The notes beneath the pieces are model-generated. The model was not told where the DNA came from and ran no database searches. It saw nothing but the letters and a program-made list of their open reading frames with translations. Below are positions 57,522 to 64,000 of a DNA stretch of 64,000 nt, one piece after another. Every line of letters begins with the position of its first letter. The stretch's first letter is position 1. This DNA comes from Cytobacillus kochii (GTDB lineage: Bacteria; Bacillota; Bacilli; Bacillales; Cytobacillaceae). The position numbers and the translations under genes are program-made. The DNA is taken from the NCBI RefSeq assembly GCF_020171845.1, contig NZ_JAIVAM010000012.1:156387-220386 (forward strand). Direction: 5' to 3'.

Positions 57522-58727
57522 ATGAGGAAAAAAGGTCGTTTCTTTATTACTGGCTGGAATAATACAACTAATCAGTTTGAATATAGTATCGTATATCAAA
57601 ATAAAGTAAAGGCAATGGGCGAATTTTCCGAAGGTCTAAATGAACAAGAATTGGCTATTTTAGTCAGCTTGATTCAAAAGAATGGAAAAAAAGTAAATCA
57701 AGTAAAATACAGCATCTCCCCAAGCATTTGTATTCAACTTTGCTTTCGCGACATAATTGAGGATACCTTGATTCTCCCTCAATTTATGCAATTCTTACCG
57801 AATGAGCAATGGGAAACATGTACTTGGGAGAGATTATTGATAGAAAATGCAAATATCGATTCTTCTATAGAAGTGACCCACCCAGAGAAACCGTTATGGG
57901 ACAACCCAAAGATCAATAAAGAGCAGCTCATTGCTTATCTTGTTTCCGTCGCTCCACGGTTGTTACCGTTTGTGAAGAATAGATTGTTAACAACCATTCG
58001 CTATCCACATGGCTATATCGGGAAAGAATTTTTCTATCAGAAGAATAAACCTGATTATGCACCGTCATTTGTGAATTCTTTTACAAAAGACGAAATCGAC
58101 TATATCCTTTGTAATGATTTATCTACCCTTGTTTGGCTAGGTAATCAATTAGCACTAGAGTATCATACCCCTTTTGAAACAATTGGCAGCGACCATCCGG
58201 TAGATATTGTGTTCGACCTTGACCCACCAGATGAAACACACTTTCTACTAGCTGTTGATGCTGCACAGAAACTAAGTAAGATTTTCGAAGAATTAAATAT
58301 TATCGGATTTCCAAAATTAACTGGAGGTAAGGGTATACAAGTACATATCCCAATTATGCATCATCATTTTTCTTATGAAGATACCCGACTGTTTACTTCG
58401 TTCATAGCATCCTATTTAGTTGAGAAAAACCCAGATTTATTTACGACAGAAAGAATGAAAAAGAATCGCGGGAAAAAGTTATATATCGATTATATACAAC
58501 ATGCAGAAGGAAAAACGATGATTGCTCCTTACTCTCCTAGAGGCAGAGAAGGTGCGATAGTAGCAGCCCCTCTCTATTGGGATGAAGTAAATAAACAACT
58601 GCAGCGGGAGAATTTTTCACTAGACAACATCCGCAAGTATCGTTTAACTGATTGCTGTCCAATGGCAACTTTTTTCGAAACAAAAAATGACACGATTGCA
58701 AAAATTATAGATTCATTAAAAGAATAG
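57522..58727 (+). CDS. ligD-pol: LigD-type polymerase/primase (LigD_Prim_Pol)
   Basis: 401 residues. After about 110 N-terminal residues that look like an accessory domain, the AEP polymerase fold carries VTHPEKPLW, the catalytic DIVFDLDPPDE, the GGKGIQVHIPI site and the YSPRGREGAIVAAPLYW segment, all typical of LigD polymerase domains used to fill ends in NHEJ. No ligase or phosphoesterase domain is present. The ATG at 57522 follows GAAGGTC. It diverges from the ligase gene, sharing a gap of about 110 bases. Confidence 0.88.
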   Translation: MRKKGRFFITGWNNTTNQFEYSIVYQNKVKAMGEFSEGLNEQELAILVSLIQKNGKKVNQVKYSISPSICIQLCFRDIIEDTLILPQFMQFLPNEQWETCTWERLLIENANIDSSIEVTHPEKPLWDNPKINKEQLIAYLVSVAPRLLPFVKNRLLTTIRYPHGYIGKEFFYQKNKPDYAPSFVNSFTKDEIDYILCNDLSTLVWLGNQLALEYHTPFETIGSDHPVDIVFDLDPPDETHFLLAVDAAQKLSKIFEELNIIGFPKLTGGKGIQVHIPIMHHHFSYEDTRLFTSFIASYLVEKNPDLFTTERMKKNRGKKLYIDYIQHAEGKTMIAPYSPRGREGAIVAAPLYWDEVNKQLQRENFSLDNIRKYRLTDCCPMATFFETKNDTIAKIIDSLKE

Positions 58728-58966
58728 ACTATACACAAACGAAACTTTAGCCTATGCGATTTTTTTGTGACGGAAGTGAAAGCTAAGCAAATGTGATATG
58801 CACGTTATCCAATCCAAAACGCATTTAAACGATTGCCTTCTCCGTTTGCATATCACTCAAAAAGTAAACTGATTTGAACGTTTTGCTCATTCAGTTTGCA
58901 CGACATCAAGGAGCGAAAACACTATGAAACGACCTGCTAATGCAATTTCTACGCGTTATTCAGATG
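58728..58966. other. Structured intergenic region of about 240 bases
   Basis: Contains a 10-base inverted repeat GTGATATGCA (58792-58801) / TGCATATCAC (58847-58856) and a hairpin AAACTGA / TCAGTTT (about 58868-58899). A 42-codon frame starting at 58924 (AAGGAGCG upstream) runs into the dapF terminator and the dapF end. No family was recognised for any of these. Confidence 0.35.
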
Positions 58967-59025
58967 AAAAAAACAAAAAACCGAACCAACACTATTTACT
59001 CATAAGTGTCGTTTCGGTCCAAAAC
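58967..59025 (-). terminator. Terminator of the dapF transcript
   Basis: Minus-strand stem ACCGAA...ACACT / AGTGT...TTCGGT followed by TTTTTTG. Confidence 0.8.
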
Positions 59026-59048
59026 CCATTTTCTTTCTTAAACATTTC

Positions 59049-60038
59049 TTAAGCATTTAATTGCTTAGTTAAAAAGGCAGAAGCCTCTTGTTGCAACTTC
59101 GCATATTGCATCATTTCTTCAATATATTCTTCGCTATTATCGACGGTAAATGTCCCTGGATGATTTATATCTACTTCAATTGTACATTGATAGACAAAGC
59201 TGGCATTACCAATAAGGTCGATTGTAAAGGTATCATTTTGCTTATGAACAACGCAACGGACCTTACCACCGTTGTTATAAACTTCAATCGGCTGCTCATA
59301 GGTATTGATCCTTTGCAGACATGTGACTAAACTTGAAGCCGACATCGCTGTCCCACATGCATTCGTAAAGCCCACACCTCTTTCATACGTACGAACAAAA
59401 ATCCCACCTTCTGGAAGAGGTTTGACGAAACTCACATTTACACCATCAGGAAAGTAATCATTTTCTCCGTTGACATACAAACTTATTTCTTCTTGAATAT
59501 CTGATTGCATCTGTTCTTTTTCGACAATAGCAACAAGATGGGGATTAGGTACAGAAAGAGCAGTAAAAGCGATATCTTCTGAAAGGTCTTCCATCTTTTC
59601 ATTGACTAATTGGTGCTGATTGATGTGAAGTGGTAAAGTAGCAACATCAAATGATACTGGTGAAATTTCTACCTTGTAAGTAGGGATATCTTTATAAATA
59701 TCGCTTTCTTTACTAACATGAAGGGTTACTTTCATCGTATCAATTGTCGCCTCTTTGATTTTCAATTTCTCACAAACATACCTCGCGACACAACGAAGAC
59801 CGTTACCACACATGGAAGCTTCTGAACCATCTGCATTAAATACGCGCATTTTTGCATCAGCAACTTCACTGGCTAATATAAATAAAATCCCATCCGCACC
59901 GAGCTCACTGCCACGATTACAAAGACTAATCGTTAAATTCGCTCGTTCTTCATCACTCCAGCCAAAGGACTGCTCCATTTCATCAATAATAAAAAAGTCA
60001 TTTCCCGAACCGTGACATTTAATTAATTCTAATTTCAT
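59049..60038 (-). CDS. dapF: Diaminopimelate epimerase
   Basis: Interconverts LL- and meso-diaminopimelate for lysine and peptidoglycan. 329 residues. The two catalytic Cys lie in GSEASMCGNGLRC and GFTNACGTAMSAS, and the N-terminus KCHGSGNDFFIID is diagnostic. About 40 residues longer than the usual 270-290, including a C-terminal helical extension (EEYIEEMMQYAKLQQEASAF). The ATG at 60038 was chosen over the adjacent ATG for spacing. Monocistronic. Confidence 0.95.
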   Translation of the reverse strand: MKLELIKCHGSGNDFFIIDEMEQSFGWSDEERANLTISLCNRGSELGADGILFILASEVADAKMRVFNADGSEASMCGNGLRCVARYVCEKLKIKEATIDTMKVTLHVSKESDIYKDIPTYKVEISPVSFDVATLPLHINQHQLVNEKMEDLSEDIAFTALSVPNPHLVAIVEKEQMQSDIQEEISLYVNGENDYFPDGVNVSFVKPLPEGGIFVRTYERGVGFTNACGTAMSASSLVTCLQRINTYEQPIEVYNNGGKVRCVVHKQNDTFTIDLIGNASFVYQCTIEVDINHPGTFTVDNSEEYIEEMMQYAKLQQEASAFLTKQLNA

Positions 60039-60166
60039 CATAAACCCTCTTTCTCTTTTAGGCTCTTCATTTATCTTCTATACATGTTTTTACCATTGTT
60101 CATGTGAATATAAACGTAATATTATTATAACGAGAAAAAGAAAGAGGGAGCAAAGAAAATTAATTT

Positions 60167-60634
60167 TTAACGAAAATGTTTATTAAAATTACTCATTTCA
60201 ATCGCATTAACAGCTGCATCCCAGCCTTTGTTACCTGCTTTTGTACCCGCTCTCTCAACCGCTTGTTCAATAGAATCAGTTGTTAACACACCAAAAATTA
60301 CTGGAATCCCAGTTTGTAATGAAGTCGCTGCCACTCCTTTGGCTACCTCTGCATTCACATAATCAAAATGTGGTGTTGCCCCTCTAATGACTGTTCCAAG
60401 GGCAACAACCGCATCGTATTTGCCACTTTCCGCAAGTTTTTTCGCCGCTAAGGGAATTTCAAATGCACCTGGTACCCACGCTACCGTAATATCCTCTTCA
60501 GCCACATCGTGACGCTTGAAGCTATCTAATGCACCATCTAATAATTTTTTTGTAATAAACTCATTGAACCGTGATACAACAACGGCTACTTTCATTCCCG
60601 TTCCAATTAAATGTCCTTCTAGTATTGTATTCAT
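60167..60634 (-). CDS. ribH: 6,7-dimethyl-8-ribityllumazine synthase
   Basis: 155 residues. Condenses 5-amino-6-ribitylaminouracil with DHBP to lumazine, forming the icosahedral capsid in Bacillus. Motifs: [48 protein letters not shown] (catalytic His) and [10 protein letters not shown]. The start ATG follows AGGAGTGAAG. Last gene of the riboflavin operon. Confidence 0.96.
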   Translation of the reverse strand: MNTILEGHLIGTGMKVAVVVSRFNEFITKKLLDGALDSFKRHDVAEEDITVAWVPGAFEIPLAAKKLAESGKYDAVVALGTVIRGATPHFDYVNAEVAKGVAATSLQTGIPVIFGVLTTDSIEQAVERAGTKAGNKGWDAAVNAIEMSNFNKHFR

Positions 60635-60656
60635 TCTACTTCACTCCTAAATTAGA

Positions 60657-61271
60657 TTAGTTTAATAATAATTGTGATTGCTTATAAGATATTAATTGTT
60701 CAATCGTAATCATCTTCAAATCATATTTTTCTGCTACTTTCTCTAACTCTGCTACTCTAGCCATTTCACCATTTTCTTTCATAATCTCGCATATAATCCC
60801 GACCGGACTTGCCTCAGCCAATTTCGCTAAATCTACCGCCGCTTCCGTATGGCCTGAACGCTCAAGGACGCCACCATCCTTCGCTATAAGGGGGAAAATA
60901 TGACCTGGACGATTAAAATCTGATGCTTGTGTTTTGTCGTCTAACATTTTTTCTACGGTTAAAAACCGTTCAAATGCGCTTATACCAGTCGTTGTCTCTT
61001 TATAATCAATACTTACTGTAAAAGCAGTTTGATGGCTGTCTGTATTATTAGTTACCATCGGATGCAAGTCTAATTTTTTGGCGATTGACTGCTCAATCGG
61101 TACGCAAATAAGCCCTCTTCCCACTGTCGCCATAAAATTGATTGTTTCAGCTGAAGCATACTCGGCAACAGCGATAAAATCGCCCTCATTCTCACGATTC
61201 TCATCATCACTAACGATAATCACTTTTCCCATTTTCAAGTCAGCAATCGCTTCTTCAATTGAGTGACTCAT
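60657..61271 (-). CDS. ribB: 3,4-dihydroxy-2-butanone-4-phosphate synthase, stand-alone RibB
   Basis: 204 residues. Makes DHBP from ribulose-5-phosphate. Motifs: [41 protein letters not shown] and [11 protein letters not shown]. It ends ([14 protein letters not shown]) just where Bacillus RibBA bifunctional proteins continue into GTP cyclohydrolase II. That second domain is absent here and does not follow before ribH. Confidence 0.94.
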   Translation of the reverse strand: MSHSIEEAIADLKMGKVIIVSDDENRENEGDFIAVAEYASAETINFMATVGRGLICVPIEQSIAKKLDLHPMVTNNTDSHQTAFTVSIDYKETTTGISAFERFLTVEKMLDDKTQASDFNRPGHIFPLIAKDGGVLERSGHTEAAVDLAKLAEASPVGIICEIMKENGEMARVAELEKVAEKYDLKMITIEQLISYKQSQLLLN

Positions 61272-61281
61272 ATATTCCCTC

Positions 61282-61923
61282 CTAACTTAAGAATCCATTA
61301 TTTTCTAATAACTGTTCGAAATTTCTTTCACGTTTCGATGTGTCTGAAAAGGCAAATACATATTTAGCAAATAAATCATATTCGATATTGACAGTATCAT
61401 TTGGCTTTTTTTCACTAATCACCGTTTCTTCAGCTGTATGAGGAATTAACGCAATCGTAAAATAACCATCCCCTACCTCCATCACTGTTAATGAAGTGCC
61501 ATCAATAGCAACAGATCCTTTAGGTAGAATTAAATGCTGATACTGCTCGGATAGTGAAATTGAAAGATAAATCGCATTTTCTTGTCTTTGTTTTTTTAGA
61601 ATTTTTCTCGTTTCATCCACATGACCACTTACATAATGGCCGCCAAATCTTCCACCTGCTAACATCGCCCTTTCTAAATTCACATTGCTTCCTACTTTTA
61701 AAGAGGAAAGCGATGTTGCATGAAAAGTTTCTGGCATCACATCTGCTGTAAAACTTCTTTGTTGGAATTCGGTCACTGTTAAACAAACACCGTTTACAGC
61801 GATGCTATCACCGATATGGATATCATCCATAATCTTTGTAGCATTGAACACTAATTGGATAGTAGATCCACGATGAATCGTTCTTTGTACAGTACCGATT
61901 TCTTCGATAATACCTGTAAACAG
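61282..61923 (-). CDS. ribE: Riboflavin synthase alpha chain, probable CTG start
   Basis: 213 residues, two lumazine-binding repeats (about 1-97 and 98-190): [36 protein letters not shown] and [12 protein letters not shown]. The family starts MFTGI; here the corresponding codon is CTG at 61923, 9 bases after AGAGAGG. The only other candidate is a TTG at 61932 placed directly against that site (adds three residues). First gene after the FMN riboswitch. Confidence 0.92.
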   Translation of the reverse strand: MFTGIIEEIGTVQRTIHRGSTIQLVFNATKIMDDIHIGDSIAVNGVCLTVTEFQQRSFTADVMPETFHATSLSSLKVGSNVNLERAMLAGGRFGGHYVSGHVDETRKILKKQRQENAIYLSISLSEQYQHLILPKGSVAIDGTSLTVMEVGDGYFTIALIPHTAEETVISEKKPNDTVNIEYDLFAKYVFAFSDTSKRERNFEQLLENNGFLS

Positions 61924-61932
61924 AATGATCAA

Positions 61933-62089
61933 CCTCTCTGCATAAGATTTATTCGTTTAAGTAAAAGTTGGAATTTTCCGCTCGGGGCAAATACGCGGTA
62001 TCGGGAGAGTTTGTTGAAAATTACAAAAAGAGTTGGACTCACACTTATCGTTATCCCATATCATCACCACCCTTTTTAAAATACTCATG
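61933..62089 (-). other. Gap between FMN riboswitch terminator and ribE; possible ribD deletion scar
   Basis: About 155 bases where ribD would be expected. It begins with a strong unused site, AAAAGGGTGGTG, followed by ATGATATGGGATAA. In one frame a 36-codon ORF runs to ACTTTTACTTAA near 61959 with no recognisable homology. No RibD sequence is visible. Confidence 0.35.
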
Positions 62090-62124
62090 AATAAATAAAC
62101 CCGTATACGAATACGTATACGGGA
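62090..62124 (-). terminator. FMN riboswitch terminator
   Basis: Minus-strand stem CCCGTATACG / CGTATACGGG with loop TATT, followed by TTTATTTATT. Confidence 0.8.
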
Positions 62125-62187
62125 AAAGTAATCATGGCCAAATAAACGTCAAAATCAACTGTTTTTGAACGTTTTTACACACACGCA

Positions 62188-62325
62188 TCCTTCTCCCATC
62201 CAGACTATACTGTCGGCTTTGGAATTGCACCAAATCCACCGTTCTCATTCCTGAGCCCGGGTCACGGACTAAGAGGTTACCCTCATCACCGCCGGTTGGG
62301 AATTTCACCCTGCCCCGAAGGATAT
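62188..62325 (-). promoter_or_regulatory. FMN riboswitch (RFN element) of the rib operon
   Basis: Minus strand: ATCCTTCGGGGCAGGGTG, AAATTCCCAACCGGCGGT, AGTCCGTGACCC, GGTGGATTTGGTGCAATTCC, and AAGCCGACAGTATAGTCTGG ending GATGGGAGAAGGAT. All conserved RFN segments are in order. FMN binding should promote the terminator at 62090-62124 and reduce expression of ribE-ribB-ribH. Confidence 0.95.
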
Positions 62326-62339
62326 TCTATTAAATTGTT

Positions 62340-62520
62340 GATACTAGAGGAAACTATAGGAACTTAGAAACGTTGATATATCAGCGTTTCTTTCGTTTTT
62401 CGATATTTTCTTTATCCTCTAGTAGTCTTGAGATAACCTCTCTTTTCCTACCATTTCAGATAAAAAACCTACCAAAATCCTACCGTTTTTACTAGAGTAT
62501 CTATATACAGAATAAATGCA
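62340..62520. other. Candidate attachment/arm region of an integrated element
   Basis: Near-palindrome GAAACGTTGATATA-TCAGCGTTTC (about 62367-62390). Within the next 100 bases are repeats of the type YCCTACC (about 62447, 62467 and 62478). This resembles core plus arm-type sites of tyrosine integrases. Genes beyond 62.5 kb look like element cargo. No integrase is in the window. Confidence 0.35.
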
Positions 62521-62595
62521 CTTCAATAAATAATCAATAGTAAAAAGATTAAATAGGAGTTTGTACACAAAAAAACTGCTAAAAAATTAGCAGCA

Positions 62596-62829
62596 TTACT
62601 CGTAAACCAAATCATCCTCATAAATCTCTTCCTCGGTACAAGGATCAAAAGCTTTAATATCTTCAACAATCGTCTCAGCAACTTCCATCTCAATTTCTTC
62701 ACCATCAGACTTAATAAAAGAGAATTTAAATTTAACACCTCTTTCAATTTCTTGTTGTAACTCCTTAGCAGTTTGATCAGAAAGGTCAGCTAATGTAATT
62801 TTTAAATCCCCAAAAATAAAGTTTTTCAT
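62596..62829 (-). CDS. Hypothetical acidic protein
   Basis: 77 residues, acidic C-terminus (CTEEEIYEDDLVYE) and a predicted beta-rich middle (GVKFKFSFIKSDGEEIEMEV). Not recognised. The start ATG follows AAAGGGAGAGATTTACAT. It lies 27 bases downstream of the next hypothetical gene and is probably co-transcribed with it. Confidence 0.6.
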   Translation of the reverse strand: MKNFIFGDLKITLADLSDQTAKELQQEIERGVKFKFSFIKSDGEEIEMEVAETIVEDIKAFDPCTEEEIYEDDLVYE

Positions 62830-62856
62830 ATGTAAATCTCTCCCTTTTAAATGTTA

Positions 62857-63465
62857 TTATTTTTTACTACGAAACAAAAAGTTATAATCTCGATTTTCTT
62901 TATTCAGTATCTCTGTGACATGTCTATACGAATCAATTCGACCTTGCAACATTCCTCTAGAAAAATCTCTTGGGTGCCCACTTTCCTCTTCCTTCTTCAG
63001 CATTTCTTCAAAATCCACTACCAACGAATTTAAATAATCTAATAATTCTTTTTCTTTTAATCCCATTTTATTTATCTCCCCTTTTATAGGAGGGAACAGG
63101 ATAACCTCCCCATCCCCTCTACACGTTAGTAAGCTGCCAATCATCCTCAACATAATCCATCCCAATGTAGATATACTTTTAGTTAAAAATTCATACATTG
63201 ATGTGTTGTTCATTTTTGCGATAATCCGTTTAGCATATTGTTCATAGGTGATATCATCAAGCATAATTTCACCTAGGACTATTATCTTTGTTACTGGTGT
63301 TTCTTCATAAATACCTGGTAAAACCTCATGAACCCTATGCAGATACACTTGCTTATCATCAAAAGCAATACACATCTCGTGATTAAAGAGATAAGCGACT
63401 GGATAGTATTCATGATGATTATCAACTTGGAATCTTAATCTTATTTCTTTTAGTTCGATTTTCAT
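62857..63465 (-). CDS. Hypothetical protein, divergent from XRE regulator
   Basis: 202 residues, no recognised domain. The N-terminal half is beta-rich (about 1-75) and the middle has a hydrophobic segment (about 100-115, ISTLGWIMLRMIGSLL). The C-terminus is helical and charged. The start ATG follows AAGAGGTGAACT. Its promoter region contains palindromic sites shared with the divergent XRE regulator, so it is probably repressed by it. It looks like phage or integrative-element cargo. Confidence 0.6.
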   Translation of the reverse strand: MKIELKEIRLRFQVDNHHEYYPVAYLFNHEMCIAFDDKQVYLHRVHEVLPGIYEETPVTKIIVLGEIMLDDITYEQYAKRIIAKMNNTSMYEFLTKSISTLGWIMLRMIGSLLTCRGDGEVILFPPIKGEINKMGLKEKELLDYLNSLVVDFEEMLKKEEESGHPRDFSRGMLQGRIDSYRHVTEILNKENRDYNFLFRSKK

Positions 63466-63488
63466 AGTTCACCTCTTTTTAAAGAATT

Positions 63489-63570
63489 TCTTTAACTTTC
63501 TAAAGAAATTATAATATCTTCTAAAGGTGAAGTCAACACTTTTGTAAAAATATCTTTAACTTTTTAAAGA
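63489..63570. promoter_or_regulatory. Paired operators of the small XRE regulator
   Basis: TCTTTAACTTTCTAAAGA (63489-63506) and TCTTTAACTTTTTAAAGA (63553-63570), identical except for one base, 64 bases apart, in the divergent promoter region. The second overlaps the -35 (TTTAAC, 63555-63560) of a promoter with -10 TATAAT (63578-63583) that reads into the XRE gene, implying autorepression. Confidence 0.65.
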
Positions 63571-63617
63571 TTTTCTTTATAATGTAATTATAGATAGAAA
63601 ATGAGGTGGTTGGTTTA

Positions 63618-63836
63618 ATGATTTCTTATGCGCCATTAATGTCTACGTTACATAGAATGAAAATGTCTAAATCAGATTTACAGGAGGCTATCGGAGTATC
63701 ATCTGCTACAATAGCAAAACTAAGTAAGGATGAACCAGTTTCTTTAAAAGTGATCGATGACATCTGCAATAAGCTAGGCTGTAAAGTAGAAGAAGTAATT
63801 ACTCATATTAGAGACGAAAAAAACCACCAACAGTAA
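63618..63836 (+). CDS. Small XRE/Cro-CI-type HTH regulator
   Basis: 72 residues, essentially one HTH domain (MSKSDLQEAIGVSSATIAKLSKDEPVSL) with a short C-terminal helix. Typical of phage and integrative-element regulators, and similar in plan to the HTH_26-type Cro-like proteins. The ATG at 63618 follows GAGGTGG with 8-base spacing. It faces the hypothetical operon at 62.6-63.5 kb across paired operators. Confidence 0.85.
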   Translation: MISYAPLMSTLHRMKMSKSDLQEAIGVSSATIAKLSKDEPVSLKVIDDICNKLGCKVEEVITHIRDEKNHQQ

Positions 63837-63850
63837 TCTGTTGGTGGTTT
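63816..63850 (-). terminator. Terminator of the rightmost minus-strand gene
   Basis: Stem AAACCACCAACAG / CTGTTGGTGGTTT followed on the minus strand by a T7 run. It overlaps the last codons of the XRE gene. Confidence 0.75.
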
Positions 63851-63896
63851 CAACTCTTTCAATCATTGAGCCCTCCTTTATAATTGTCATTTTATT

Positions 63897-64000
63897 TTAA
63901 AATACTGATGTTAAGTCATCTATACTCTCATTATCTATACTATCTTTCGGATCATATATAAAAACTTTTGGTTTTCCAATGGGACTTATTTTCTCATCGT
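63897..64000 (-). CDS. C-terminal end of an unidentified protein (5' part beyond window)
   Basis: About 34 codons at the right edge, ending IGKPKVFIYDPKDS...DDLTSVF before TAA at 63897. No family recognised. The acidic tail and short length do not allow a call. A terminator follows at 63850-63816. Confidence 0.5.
   Translation of the reverse strand, partial: DEKISPIGKPKVFIYDPKDSIDNESIDDLTSVF

Noticed and set aside
57411..57599. Longer ligase start in the minus direction
   Set aside because: It would overlap the divergent polymerase gene, has no ribosome binding site, and adds residues not found in LigD ligase domains.
62523..62747. Leu/Lys-rich 74-codon frame
   Set aside because: Out-of-frame shadow of the hypothetical gene at 62596-62829.
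63774..63866. 30-codon minus-strand ORF with AAAGGAGGG upstream, antisense to the end of the XRE gene
   Set aside because: The terminator hairpin and T run lie inside it, so a full-length message is unlikely. Kept only as a curiosity.

Overview
This is a 64 kb, gene-dense, low-G+C window from an endospore-forming member of the Bacillaceae. The evidence is the gene content (a sporulation-type diadenylate cyclase, an SspH-family spore protein, a Gly/Pro-rich coat-like protein, CshA, CsoR-CopZ-CopA), Bacillus-style AGGAGG ribosome binding sites, frequent TTG/GTG starts, and Firmicutes RNA regulators. Most genes lie on the minus strand. No rRNA, tRNA, insertion sequence or CRISPR array was seen.

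Layout. 1-1.9 kb: a KatX-like catalase running off the left edge, and cdaS. 2-9.05 kb: a complete trpEGDCFBA operon behind one promoter and two tandem tryptophan T-box leaders. 9-14 kb: a MOSC protein, an MFS transporter, a tiny holin-like type I toxin, a fructose PTS protein, and an intergenic region with an orphan pair of NrdR-like boxes. 14-16.6 kb: a thioesterase and acetoacetyl-CoA synthetase. 16.9 kb: guaC. 17.9-26.7 kb: a six-gene fatty-acyl oxidation operon with a sigma-54 promoter, a cre-like site and its own PAS/AAA+ activator. 26.7-29.8 kb: an S9 peptidase, and an aromatic-acid-exporter-like protein preceded by a Phe-rich leader peptide. 30-33.3 kb: a rhodanese-like protein without the catalytic Cys behind a CsoR/CstR-like operator, a small NorB/CcoN-like membrane protein behind an HssR-like direct repeat, and hssRS. 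33.3-37 kb: class I ribonucleotide reductase under tandem NrdR boxes and a cobalamin riboswitch. 37.4-40.6 kb: copper homeostasis. 40.7-50.5 kb: sspH, hmp/nsrR, an AGCS symporter, cold-shock genes with cshA, and folD behind a ZTP riboswitch. 51-58.7 kb: glpD, glpK, a PAP2 phosphatase, and Ku plus a LigD split into divergent ligase and polymerase genes. 59-62.3 kb: dapF and a reduced riboflavin operon (ribE, ribB, ribH; no ribD or ribA) behind an FMN riboswitch. 62.3-64 kb: a probable boundary of an integrated element, with arm-type repeats, unknown proteins and an autoregulated small XRE regulator.

How it works together. Much of the window is metabolite-gated. Trp biosynthesis is controlled by uncharged tRNA-Trp, folD by ZTP, riboflavin genes by FMN and ribonucleotide reductase by B12 and NrdR. 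Copper efflux is controlled by CsoR, NO detoxification by NsrR, and acyl oxidation by sigma-54 and probably CcpA. The observations most worth following are the predicted HssR-controlled small heme-oxidase-like membrane protein next to hssRS, where no hrtAB is seen, and the orphan NrdR-box promoter at about 13.4 kb with no recognisable coding gene.
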